Source: Cymbidium sinense (Eukaryota; Streptophyta; Magnoliopsida; Asparagales; Orchidaceae). Taken from it: a DNA stretch of 64,000 nt. Positions 1 to 14,000 of this stretch are shown here, in pieces. The notes beneath the pieces are model-generated. The model was not told the DNA's origin. It made no database searches and saw only the letters and a program-made list of their open reading frames with translations. Positions within the stretch are counted from its first letter, which is position 1, and each line of letters opens with the position of its first letter. The DNA lies in contig CM038228.1 in the NCBI GenBank assembly GCA_021442155.1, positions 84,894,114-84,958,113 of the forward strand, given 5' to 3'. A program made the translations under genes and the position numbers.

Positions 1-1690
1 CACATCATAGTTCACTTATATTATGTTCTTGGTTTGATTGTTTGATTGTGAGAATTTTTTAATTGAGAACAATTTTAGACTCCACATTTGTAAGAAGTTA
101 ACTTCTTGTAGGTAAAAGTTCTTATGAAAGTGCATGAGACACTAAAAATGAAAAAATTTCAATATTGCAGATTATTCAAACTGGAAGACATGATCGTAAA
201 GCGAAGGCGCTTAAATTATTTGCTAAGATAAAATCAATTTATAATATTACATTTTTCATCATTTAAATATTTTTTTAATTTGGATAATTATCTTATAACA
301 AAATAATGCGTCTTAATACAATTATGTGAGAAAATTCAAATAATGTTTTTGTCCGAAAACAACAAAAGGAATCGATCTTATCGCAGCGCATTTGTCAACT
401 GCTAAACAGTTGATTAGACAACACAATTATTTTTAATTTAAAAATTTCAATATTAATGAAGGTATATTCAGTTACTGTACAGTATTATTCGAAAGGAAAA
501 ACTGAAGGTTTCTAATTTAAGGTTAAATATCAAAGATTTATAAAATTGACTTGAAATTGAGATTGATTAAACATATTGAAATCAAACTTTTTTCAGAGTT
601 AACCTTAAGCCGATTACAAATCGAATCAAATTAATTTAATATCTGATCAAATTTTTGTATTATTAAAAATAATTTAAATTTATATATAACACTTATAAAT
701 TTATAATAATAAAATTATTTGTAAATTTAAATATATTAGATTAAATCTTATAATCATTTAAAATAATAAATTTTTATTTCATACACTCAATTTAAGATAC
801 ATTTGAAATAACTTTTTTGCAACTTATTTTTCAAAATAAATGACAAGAAAATAATCATAATTACATTTTATTATCAACTTTTTAACAACTTAAATTTTAT
901 GATAAATTTTTTTCTTTTAAATAAGAATTATTAGTGTGATGATCATTAAAAAATTATTATATTTAAAAAAAAATTTATATTTACAACACAACTTTTCAAA
1001 AAATTACAAAAAATTACAACTACTTCAAATAAACTCTTAATTTTTTATTCTTTAATAATTATTATTTATTAAATTTAACCTAATTCAACCATAATAAACA
1101 AACACCAATCAACTCAGAACTAAACTAAGACGAACAAGTTCAATTTGAGCCCACTCAAAATCCAAATGAGTCAACTCAAAATCATTCATAAAATGAGCTG
1201 AATTGATTCACAAGTCAATTTCAAGTCGCTCGAAAATCTTTAGATCTACAATCACCGCCCTATTACTTTCTGATCAAGTATAATCGGTCACTAAAAAAAG
1301 AGTAAAACCTTACTTTTTCTATCTAATCAACTAAAGACAGTTACAGAGCACAAATTTAATGACTTAACCACTTTCAAAGCTTTGTTAATTTTGATGTGTG
1401 CCACATCAGTCGGCACTAAGGAATAGTATCACTGTCATCTCCAAACGCATAATTGATGCAGGTGCAGTCAATGCTTTCTACTCTTCAAAAAATAAATAAA
1501 TAAATAAAATCAAAATCAAAATTTTATTCAGCATAAACAGTCTCTAGAATTATTTTAAAATTAATATAATATTAATTATTTAAATAATACATTCATTTTA
1601 ATATATATTCAGAAAATTTCAAATTTATCAAGACTAATTTTATAAAATAATAAATAATAAAATATAATTATGCACTTAACTGATATTCAT
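1..1690. other. AT-rich intergenic DNA downstream of the Derlin gene
   Basis: Very AT-rich sequence with no ORF of note and no recognisable element. It lies beyond the 3' end of the minus-strand Derlin gene, so the 3' UTR and poly(A) signals of that gene are expected at its right edge (about 1600-1732). None could be pinned down. Confidence 0.6.
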
Positions 1691-1732
1691 CACTGACCTT
1701 CAATTGTTTCTACTCCAAGCATCCCAAAGTGC

Positions 1733-4700
1733 TTATTGATTAAGCCTGTAACTCCGTCCCCTGAACGCAACACCAGAGGCGGCCGGAGCACTCGTCTCCC
1801 TTGCTCCAGGACTGGCGTATGTGTAGCCTTGCTGCCTTCCTGTAACCCAGCGTGCAACTACTCTGTGCCTGTTAGGAAGGAAGGGTGGGTAGCTAAGGAA
1901 TTCATATAAATGGAAAAACTTATTTTCAGAAATTAATAATTTTACTTTAGCTAGATTTATCATACAAAATATAAAAAAAAATTTACATACAAACCACACA
2001 ATTCTTATATATATATATCTAACATCTAAACTTTCATATTTATATAAATAATAAGATTCTATGCCTGAAAAAGTACATTTCACATTAAAAAAATTAATGA
2101 TAATAATATTTTTCATACAATATTAAAAACTTATGTGTAAATATTAATATTTAGATATTAAACATGTAAATACACATAAATTATATGATATATATAAATA
2201 TCTCATATATAAAATGTCAAACACATTTTAGATAATAATGGGACACAAACAACTCTTTAAAAGTCCACTATAGCATCATCATTATCATTAGTCTAATCCT
2301 AAGTACTTCTAATTGTCCATATAAATTCTCATCCATGACTCCCTCTTGTTGAGTTCTTGATGTAAAGTGTTTTTTAAACTCCACCAAAGATAACCTCCAT
2401 TCTATCAATTTCTCTATCTAATCCTTCGACAAATTATATATGTCCATCTTAATTGGTGCATTTGAACATGTGGGAGTAACATCAATTGAAGATATAATGA
2501 TTAAAAATAGGCATTATGTGATATAAATATGTACAATGAAGAATATACAATATGGCAGTTCAATCTATTGATAAAATTAGTAACATAGATCCAAAATGAT
2601 TGGATTGTGGTATGATTATATCTTATTAATATATCTTTGCATTTTGTTGTACATGCTCAAATCACCTAAGTCTATTTTTCACCGGTTTGTCTTCAATAGA
2701 TGCTTAAGCATCATCTCTGTATTATATTCATTTGTTTATCTATTTATTACATCCACTTAACATTCTCCTTTTTGCCACAATCAAATTATCCCATACGCGT
2801 GAGTGACGGTGAAGGGACCGGATTCAACGCATAACGGGAGCCGCCGATCAACCGTTAATGGTGAGCCGATCTTGGCCAGACTTTATATCGAAGACACGGC
2901 AGCCTTCCTCCGACACATACTACTCGCGCCTGGATCATCATGATGAATACATGTAATTACAATTTGCTTTCCTTACAATGAAACCCCGATATAAATTTAC
3001 TTTTTTTGCACATGGCACATCGCGAATCGAGGATATATATTTATTTCTGAAATGATACTCATATCTATACAACATAACTAACTCAATGATAACTCTATAA
3101 AATTTACCTTTGAATCTTCATTAAACTCTCTTGTTAATAATACTTCATAAGCACTTACTATTTTAACTACCTATTTTTAACTCTGATCTATTATGTAAGT
3201 AGAATTTGGACATTGTGGGCATCAAATTCAAAGATGTATAAGCACATTACTAATAAACATCATTTCTAGTAATATTGACAACTTAGTATACATTGGGTAA
3301 TCATTTTAGTGAGACAAGATGAGATGAGAGGATGACAAATACTTGTACTCATGAGCTTGCAAATTGTGACAGAAAAACGAGAGATTGACAAAATACAGTA
3401 AACATTATACTTAACAATCTATCACAAACACGCACACATAGATCATAAAAGCAAAGATTTCAAAAGAAACGAAACTTACAATAACATTTCAAATGAAATC
3501 AATAGAATCATAACTGTAGCATTCAGTCTTACTACTATTAAACCAAAAATTGAACATTAAACACTTTTAGCATTAGTCTACTTGGTTTCAATTTTAGATG
3601 GTTTGCTCAATTATATTCAGTTTCAAATAGTTGTTCGCAAAGAACAACCCTAAATGATGACCATTTCTTCTTATGGAGAAATGAAGGAGTTAAAATATTT
3701 TTGCTGACATCTTTTTACACAACTTCTATCAAAATTACCTATGGCTAAATCCTTCATTCATAGTTCTTTAACAAAATTTTATTTATCATCATGTTGGTGC
3801 ATCTCCTACTCTTTATTGTATATTCTCAAACCACACTAACCTAGACTCCGCTATCTTATCTTTAATAGATGCTACTACCATCATCATCACTACAATATAA
3901 TATTTAATCTATCCTTCTTAATTTCATCAAGTATTCATTTTACTCTTAGAGATAGAATGCAAAATGAGTACATTCGGAAAAAAGTTGGAGTAGCTCCAGT
4001 GGTAGATAAGATTAGAGAGTAGATGGTTTGACACATCGGCCATCCGATGACCCGATTAGGAGAGTAGATGCATTAGATTTGCCTTATGTTAAGAAAGGTA
4101 GAGGTAGACCTAAAAAGACTTGGTTAAGATGTATAAAAAATGATCTTAATATACTTGAATTAAATGAGAATTTGACACATAGGGCATAATGAAGATGAAG
4201 GATTCATGTAGCCGACCCCACTTAGTGGGATTAAAACTTGTTGTTGTTGTTGTTGTTGTATTCATTTTACTATTATAATTTCTACCACTAAACCTTATCT
4301 ACCGATTTATTATCCAACACTCAAATACATATAACATAGTGTAATTGCAATTTATAAATTTTCAAGTTATTTCTTGTGGTGTATTGTAATTTTAAGTCGC
4401 ATAAATTCTATAAGTTATATTACTTAACATCCGTATTATTTTGTGCAATACAGTTATCACACTTAATTATATTGTATCTTGTATTGACGGCTATATGTAC
4501 ACACATCCAAAACCTATAGCAATTATTTTAACTAACATAATTCATTTATAAAGTTTGTTCCAATTTTTAAATACATGGAAACAGAATCAGACTGAACCTT
4601 AATAAAATTATTTAAATCAATTCATTTGAATCTAAAGCACAATATTATAGTTACCAACCCTAAACTAAAATATCGAACTGAACCACTCTCAATCTTCTAC

Positions 4701-5008
4701 TCTTGGTGGGTTGGTTTTGAAATCCCATGGTCCATACAGCTTAATTAGGTTTCAAATAGCAATCAATATGAAAGCCAATCATTTCATCCACACACATGCA
4801 TACATACATAAATACCATGCAAATCTTATGCATTTACATATCTAACATAGTTTTATATTAACATACATAACACTTTACTTATGCATGAAAAATGTGTATT
4901 TTGCTTTAAAAAAAAGCTAATAATAATGGTATTTTAGACGTGACATTAAAAATTTAGGTGTTAGACATATAAATATATAAGAATTGTGCGGCATGTAATA
5001 TAAATGCC

Positions 5009-5048
<40 letters not shown>

Positions 5049-8000
5049 CTTTTTTAGAAAAACATGACAATCAAAGAAGATATATGGGAGAAAAAGGATA
5101 CAGCCACAATGGTGTCTTTAGAATGTTTCTTCCTCCAGCAAGTGGATGTAAAACGGTCAAGAAATAGTACAAGTGTCCAGCAATGATTCCCATCAGATCA
5201 GGCAGAGGAGAAGCACCAAACAACACATCCAGTGCAAGCATAACCCATGGTAGATAAAATGCCTAAGATAAAAAAAAAAAATATTTTAAAAATAACTAAT
5301 GTTAAAGAGATGAATAGAGATAGAAAGAAAATGCAAAAATGCAAAAATGTTAAAAAACAACTTGGACTTAAAAAAAAAAAAAAAAAGCCATTATTGCGAG
5401 TACCTTCAAAGTGACAAGGCCGTATATGTTGACCTGAGCGTTAGGGAACTCTCTGCTCCAAACATAAAGAAGCATGAAAACCATTGGAATGCCTAAGAAT
5501 GGAGATGAAAACCATGGAATGGCTGATAATACCTATTTTTTTGAAGCATCAAAGCAAAAAAGAAGATCAATATGCGGGCCAAGATGATCTTAAGTAGACA
5601 ACAGACGATCAAATGCAGCTTTTTTTTTTTTTTTCAGGGGGGGTGTTCAAGTTCATAAAAATTGTTGAAAGATAACACATACTAGTAAAGAGAATGCTCC
5701 AAATATCATCATCCACAGAAAATCAGCGGTACGTTTGTCAAATGGACCATTTTCCAATTGCACCCCATATCTTGCACTGCATAGAAAGGTAAGTTTTCCC
5801 TTGAGTTTGTGCCCTATAGAACGGTTTTCCCTACCTAAAAGTCTGAAATAGTATTTAGAAGACGTATTTATACATCATGAGAAGACGAATTCCAAAATTG
5901 ATAGAAAATCTTCCGAGGAAGAAGAAGTTTGTTATCAGCCTCCAAACCTGTATGAGTTTTAACAAGATTTAGGATTTGTTTTGAACCCATCGTCCTTTCT
6001 TGAATTAAATTTTGCATTTAGAATGCAATTGAGAAGAGAATTATGGAAATTACAAATTCTTTCTACATATGCAAGTACAAAGTTGCAGGATAAACTTCTC
6101 CATTGTTAATGCATATCAAAGAAGCATATAAATAGACAATCTGCAAGAAAACTATGATCTCATCATTTCACTAAAAATGTTCATGATGACCGCAACAATG
6201 AGGACAAAATAATAATGGACTATCTTCTATTAAACCTTATCGAATAAATTCAGTAATAATTTAAGAGGAACTGAAAAAATAAAAAAAAAAACCTGCAATT
6301 TTAGACTATCGTAGAACACGACATGGAAAAATTTAAGGTCATACATATAAAAAGTATCACTGGTCTCCATGTTTACGTTAGGAAGTCAAGGAAGTAAGTA
6401 CTATGTGCTTGCTCAGTTGTTAATTGAAAGAGTTAAAATAACTTTTTAAGAAAATTTGTCTCAATAACTTAAACAGCTAAGCTAGAGATTTGTCGCTTGA
6501 ATGCATTTTCCTGGGAAAAGGTGGAAATATTAAGTGCCAGATTTTTCGTTGTTAATTGTTTGTTTAACTGGAAATGGATAGAACCGAGTTCCCAGTCTTT
6601 AATCTCATTCAAAAAGCTATGAAGTGAATTTTAATCTGAAGTCTTAAGAAGTTAACTTCAACTTTGCATTATCACTTTCAATAACAACAAAATAATATTA
6701 ATTAATGAAATGATAAGTTCGAGTACTATTTTTGCTTAAATTAATAATATGGTAATGCAAATTAATACAAAGGTGGAGAAACATGAAATTCATTATAGTC
6801 CAAACAAACACAAGAACTAAGTTCACAAGAATGAGATCCTACAAAACAAAAAAATGTCCCTACTACTCATTTCTACGCACCTCACTTACAAAATTGAAAA
6901 AATTTAAACAGCGTATTCTACAACAACAAAAACCAAAACTTATAGGGTATACAAAACAAATGCAAACAGAAATGACAATTTGATTAACAATTCAAACTAT
7001 TGCAAATAGATCAGTATCGCTGGAAGATGAGCATGTTTTATGTCACATATCGAAAAGAAATGCATCATTGAAGTACCTAATACTTTTTTAAGTTAATATT
7101 ATAATGTACTTTTTGCATTGTTGTGGATAATTGCTCACAAATAAAGAAACCCAACTGCAGTTATAATTAACCATCTTTTCAAACAGTCTTCCTGAAGTGA
7201 ACCATTGAACAATTCGATACATCTGTGTTGCCTGAACTTAGCTGGCCATGGCATAATTATATTCATTATAAATTATAATATGCATCATTAACTGATAAAA
7301 ATAATAAAAACACAACGAAAAAAACAGTATTAACTTACACATAGTAGCAATTAAATGACACAATGTCATAAAGGTTATTTGGAATTTGAGAAATTTAAAA
7401 TCTGAATCAGATTATGTAACAGCACAACAATAAATAAGATAAGCATAAAATTACGTACATAGATACTTAATAAGTGTAAAATGATTTTACCTGGAAATGT
7501 GAAAACACAAGAGGAAAATGTAACGCGATATAAAAAGGATTCAACAGCCCCAATTGGGATGCTGCAGTAGTCAGCAAACACAGGGTCCCATATGCCTTGG
7601 TCACAGCAGGAAGAGAATTGTAGTATCTGATGAAAAAAAATGATTCTCCAAACATATTAGAATATATATTTAATTGCATAAGAAAAATCGTATCTAAAAT
7701 AAAATATGGATTTGTACATTAATCATTGATTGATAAATATCAATTCAAGCGAACCTCTGCTTTTCCAGAAATCAATTAGAAAAGTGATGCAATTCTAGGC
7801 ATGACTACACTGCATGTGTGCTTCGACTCACTGCACATAACATTTGGGGCACTTTGCCGGAACCGAGCAATCAAAGACAGAGACAAATCATCCAAATTAA
7901 AAATAACAATAACAACAAGCCCTTATCCCACTACATAGGGTCGGCTACATGAATCCTTCTTCTTCATTATATTCTATTAAAGGTCAAATTCTTATTTAAT

Positions 8001-11000
8001 TCTATAAAATAAGATCATTTTTATACTTCATAACCAAATTAAAAATAATAATCTAACAAAATCAATGGTCATCATATAAGATAACTTATGTTCTGCAATA
8101 AAAGCAACAAGTTTATATATAGATCGATCATAAATCTATACATAACCATTCATACAATCACTTTTGGAAGTCTAGCAATCAACTTCAGACTGTACACTGA
8201 TTTTTTTTTTTTTAACTCTGGATGTGAGCCATCCAAAGTGGCGACAGGACAACTGAAATGGAAAACAATAGAGACTTCCATATGTTACACCATATAATAA
8301 AGGATGAAAAAACAATCTCAATTGAATTCTACAAGTCCACTATACAAAATTAATCATGCAGTCACATATTTGCAAGAGTACATGTTACTCAACACATCAT
8401 TCTTGAAACATCTCAAGGTGATTAGCAATGAGTTTCTCATCCTATTGTAGTATTGTTCCCATTGAATACCCACCATCAACCTCCAGCCGCATAATCATAC
8501 TATCATAGCAAATCTAACAAAGTTGGCATAAAATCATATCAACTAGCAATGGCTCAACTCACACAATTGTTGCAAATTTGGCAAGGATAGCATAGGTGTC
8601 TCATTTATCTTCTTCTCTAACAAGAGAACTGTATACTCTTGCTTTCTACTCCATTCAAATTTCGCATTGATCCACGCATGTAAAAAAATAGGTAAACATC
8701 AAAAAATAATCGATGAACCAAGACACAACGGCTCCTATGAAAGTATTTGCATCAATCATTATTTTGTGATTCGGGCTGCTCCTTGATTCCTTCGCTTTTT
8801 TAATATCAATCTTGATATTTATATTACTTAATTCAAGTCCTAAGCAAAGGAAGAACTTTTTTTTTGTGAATTCTCCGATCTTTTGTTGAGATAGAGCTCA
8901 TGTTGTTGTGTTAGATTGGAAATCTTTCACAAATGCTCCAAGTGATATTTCCATGTTTAGCTTTAGAGTTAGATTAAGATTTCATCAATATAGGCAAATA
9001 GCAATAGCATACATGTAAGGTCCCAACATCATTCGTCAACCTATTAAATATAGCTAAGATGTTGCAAAGCCCAAATGACATAAACAAGCCCTTTCTAATT
9101 TTAAAAGACAATCATTAATGTATACATATCGCCAACGCACACCTGATGATAACCAAATTTGAGATCCAAATTGACAAATATGGTTGCAAGCATGAATTAA
9201 TTCAATAGAACGTCAATGTGTGTCATCAAATAACGACTCTTACTATTATTTTGTCAAGAGTGTGCTACTCAACACATAATCCAATATGCAATTTCTTTCT
9301 TGGGACCAGCAAAATCAGTGGTATTCTGCATACTTAGCTAATTAACTTCATTCTCCGCAACCTCCTTTTTTGACTCCTTCATTCTCAATGAGTGAGTTTT
9401 AATGTATCGAAAGGTTTGGTAGTGCCCATTTGAGATCAACTATATATAATCCTTTTTGGATCACCATCATGAAAACCTCTATGCCTCATGAAATAATAGT
9501 GCATGCTTCTCCAGTAGTTGTTATATTTGCAAATCTCTATCCTCATGCATACAATCTATCAAGACTCATTTCTTCCTTCAAGAAAAGTATGCTAAGTAAA
9601 AGGAAAAACAAATCAATATTTTATGAAGTACTTCCCATTCTTAGTCATTTGAAATTGATGAGGGCGACAATACAGTACCATATATGTCATCAATGTTAGC
9701 GGGAGGAAGAGGAGATGCAAATGCCAAGACAATACAAGAGATCCAGAGCAAAACTTAGAACATAAATAATTAAACAAAATATACAAAGAACATCAAATTT
9801 AATGTGGAAAAACACGAGAATGGGAAAAACATCATAGAGTCACACCACACCAAGAAATCCACTATGAAGAAATTAAGAAGAATAGTATAAATTATACTTC
9901 AATAAAGCTTCTTCATACTTCAATCACTCTAAGACACTCACTCTCCACTGACACCCATACGAGAATAGAGAAAAGTTACGAAAAAATAACAAAAAAATTG
10001 TCTTAAGACGAACTCCCTCACTTCATAGCCTCGCGCTACTAGGGAGATAGCACCTAGACCTGGGCGTTGCTATCCTTCTTGTTTTTCTACATGGGTTCTA
10101 GTGCAACGACGCTGCATGCTACAGTGCCAAGATGTTGGCCTTACTATCTAGTGGATTTGGTGTCCATGTCCTGGCATTGTGGTAATGCCTACTATAATGT
10201 CAAGGCATTGGCCTTATTGTCTTGTGAATTTCATGCCTGAGTCCTAGCACTGCAATGCTACCTACTACAACATCAAGGCGTTGGCTTCACTATCTTTTTA
10301 ATGAAAACCCATGAATCTTAGCGTCGTGGTGTTGGTCTATCTGCCTCTAAAGCTAAGACCTCCATATCATAGCTCGACTGATCAAATTGAAGGCGCTGAG
10401 TCGATATTACATCCCTGATTGATCGACACAATTAGGCTCTACATAATAACAATCAAAGTATGAAATACAATTGATAATTTGACTAATGTCAAGTGTAACA
10501 ACTCACACATTATCCTATCAATGTAGTCTTTAGTGATTGGAACTTCAACTAGCGTTGGCAATCAATCTTCATCTCAAACTCCTTTTTGAATCTAACTCAA
10601 AGGATAAGGGCCTTAATGAGGCATGGTGTTCAATCCAACATCTACACTATAACAACAACAACAACAAGCCTTAAATCCCACTAGGACTACATGAATCCTT
10701 CTCCATCAGGTCCTATTATGTGTCAAATTCTCATTTAAATCAAGTATACTAAGATCATTTTTATACATCTTAACCAAATCTTTTAGATCTACCTCTACCT
10801 TTCTTAACATAAGGCAAATCTAATGCATCTCTCCTAATTCCGACGGGACGACGCTTTATGTGGCCAAACCATCTAAGGACTCTCCTAATCTTATCTACCA
10901 CTGAGCTCCAACTTTTTCCCGAATATACTCATTTTGCATTCTATCTCTAATAGTAAAGCCACTCATCCACCTAAACATCCTCATCTCTCAGAACACTTAA

Positions 11001-14000
11001 CTTAGTCTTATGCTTCTCTTTTATTGGCCAACATTCTGCACTATAAGTCTGCTTACCACCATCTTATAAAATTTTTCCTTAAGTTTAAGTTTGGAACTTT
11101 TCTATCACATAATGCATTTATTCCTCCACTTCAACCATCCAACTTGAATTCTACTAATAACATCTCCATCTATTTCACCATCATTTGAACAATGAGCCTA
11201 AATATTTGAAACGCCACTCTTATTAATGACTTGTTCACCTAATGTCACAACACTACCACTAGAACTTCTACAACTAAAATTACACTCCATATATTCAGGT
11301 TTAGATACTTAAACTAAAACCTTTAAACTCGAAGTTGACCTCCATAATTCAAGTTTCATTGGACTCCCTCTAGTCTTATCAACAAGAAGAATGTCATCAA
11401 AGCATACACCAAGGTACATCTTCTTGTAAATGCCTAAAGAACATCCATAACTAAAGTAAAAGATAAGGGCTTAAAGTTGATCCTTGATGTAATCCAACTA
11501 AAATAGGAAAAATTTTGTCAATCCTCCTTGTGTTTGGACACAAGTAATTCTAGTATACATATCCTTAATGACTTGAATATAACCAATATTAACTCTTTCT
11601 CGTCTAGAACTCTCCAAAGAACATATCTTGAAACTTTATCATAAGCTTTCTAAATCAATAAATATCATATGTAGATCCTCCTTACTTTCTATGCTTCTCC
11701 ATCAAACCTCTTAACAAATGTATAGCATCCATAGTAGATCTACGCATGAAACCAAACTTGTGAGAAACTTTATATCACATCGTAATCTATGCTCAATTAC
11801 TCTCCCATAATTTTAATGTATGGCACATTAACTTAATTCTCTATAATTTGCACTCTTGTGCATCACCTTTATTCTTAAATATAGAACCAACAAACTCTTT
11901 CTCCACTCATCCGACATCTTTTAGTCTTTAAAATGATATTAAAAAGATTTGTAAGCCAAGAAATTTCTTGATCTCCTAAACATTTTCACACTTCTATTGA
12001 AATATTATTCGGTCCTATTGTTTTTCCACATTTCATTTTCTTTAAAGCTTCACTAACTAGATTTACTAATATGAGATAAAATGAAATTCTATTTTTGTTT
12101 TTGTATTAAGCTAAAATCAATCGATTTCGATCCTTCATTGAAAAGTTTATCAAAATACATCATCCACCTATTTTCAATATCCTTTTCAAAAAAAGCATTT
12201 TATTATTTTCATCTTAATAAACCTCACTCAACTATGTCTTTACTTCATATCTCTTGCTAATTAACTTATACATACATCTTTCTCAGATCTAATCTATCAG
12301 ATAAATCACTAAAAGCTAAATTTTTGATCATATATCGCTTTCTTAGAATCTCTGCCAATTTATATCTTTCCCAATTCTCCAAATTTTACATCTAAACCAA
12401 GTTTTATAACAATACTTTTTTTATTTTTTTCGCAGACACTAACTCCACCACCAACTATTCTTATTAAAAAAAATTTCCTTTTGATTCTCCAAGCACATCT
12501 TTAGAATTTGCTTAATTTCACTTATTTTTTCACATAATGTTAGCTCATGAACATCCCAAATTCTAATCTCTTGTAGCTTGCTCTTAAAAATATTTTTATT
12601 TGTGTTTTTTAAGTGTCCCCATCTAATTCTACAATAATTTTATTTTTTCTCTTACAACTTTCATCTTAAAATCTAAAACTAATAATCGATTTAGATTTTC
12701 ACTGAATGACCTTACAATCTTACAATCTAAACGATCTATTTTTCTTAAAAAAATAATCAATCATTTTACTAGATCCATTTTTATAAGTAATAATATGTTC
12801 ATCTCTTTTCTTAAATAAAGTGTAAGAACTACAAAATCATAAGTAAAGAAAATCTAATATACCTACATTCTTCATTAATCACTCCAAATCCATAACCACC
12901 ATGAATACTTTTAAAATATTCTACCACTCTACCAACATTCCATTTAAATCTCCTCAATAAATATTTTTTCTTCAAGAGGTATCTTTTGTATTAATCCTCT
13001 AATTCATTCCAAAATTTTTCTTTTATGCTTACCTCCAAACCTACTTGAAGAGCATAGACACTTATAATATTGATAATCTTAGTATCAACAATAATTTTTA
13101 AAGCTATAAATTTATCTCCACATCTATTAATATTTATAACATTATCCTTCAAACTTTTATCTATAATCACACTTACACCATTTCTAGTTCGACTTTTACC
13201 TGAATGCCAAAGTTTAAAACAAACCCATTTAGTTTCTTGAACACATAAAATATTTTATCTTTCTATGAATCATAATATCTATTAATTCCATTAATTTACC
13301 TGTAAGAGTACCTATATTCCAAGATCCTAACATAATTCTATTCATGGACTAACTTCTTTGCCGTCCATAATGTGGGAACCCTTGCTTATTTAAACCTTTG
13401 CACGGCGGACGATCACGGCTGACTCTAGCACATTTTCATTGTATTCAAGTCATGCAGTGTGGCTTCAGGGGGCATACTAGCATTAACACAATGATTTAAA
13501 GGATTCATGTCATGATTATTTCGACAAGTTTTACGGTTGTACTACTTAACCCTCCACTTTTACATCCCGACTTGGGGTGATGGTAGTGTTTCTTCAAGTT
13601 GTCAGTACAAATCATGATGATAATCACCACTTGCTTGATCTAAATTGTCAAATTTTAAAAACACAAAATTATCATCTCCATAATAAAGATTTGTCTTATC
13701 ACTGTATCCTTTAGCACAACCATCTAAGAAGAGACTAGTTAACTTTGTCAATAGAACTAAGCACAAATTGCCCATGGTAGCAGCAATCATCTTCCTTTCC
13801 CATCCTCCATCCAATTTTCAAAGAAAAATTTTAGGGGTAATTTCTAGTATTTCCTCTAGTATGGCTAAAAATCTAGCTATGATTAAAAATCTTTCTTGTA
13901 ACATTTAACTTATAGGTAGAAGCAACTTTTGAAATATCCCCTTTTTTTGCCCTTCCTTTTGATATTTAATAAGTTAAACTTGTCCTTAGATGGTTTTAGT

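Noticed and set aside
7375..7581. 68-codon ORF on the minus strand over Derlin exon 2
   Set aside because: Wrong frame. The overlapping frame gives the Derlin residues LPAVTKAYGTLC.
8870..9330. RT remnant as an integrated plant pararetrovirus
   Set aside because: The motifs fit Ty3/gypsy RT equally well or better, and no movement-protein or coat-protein segment was seen.
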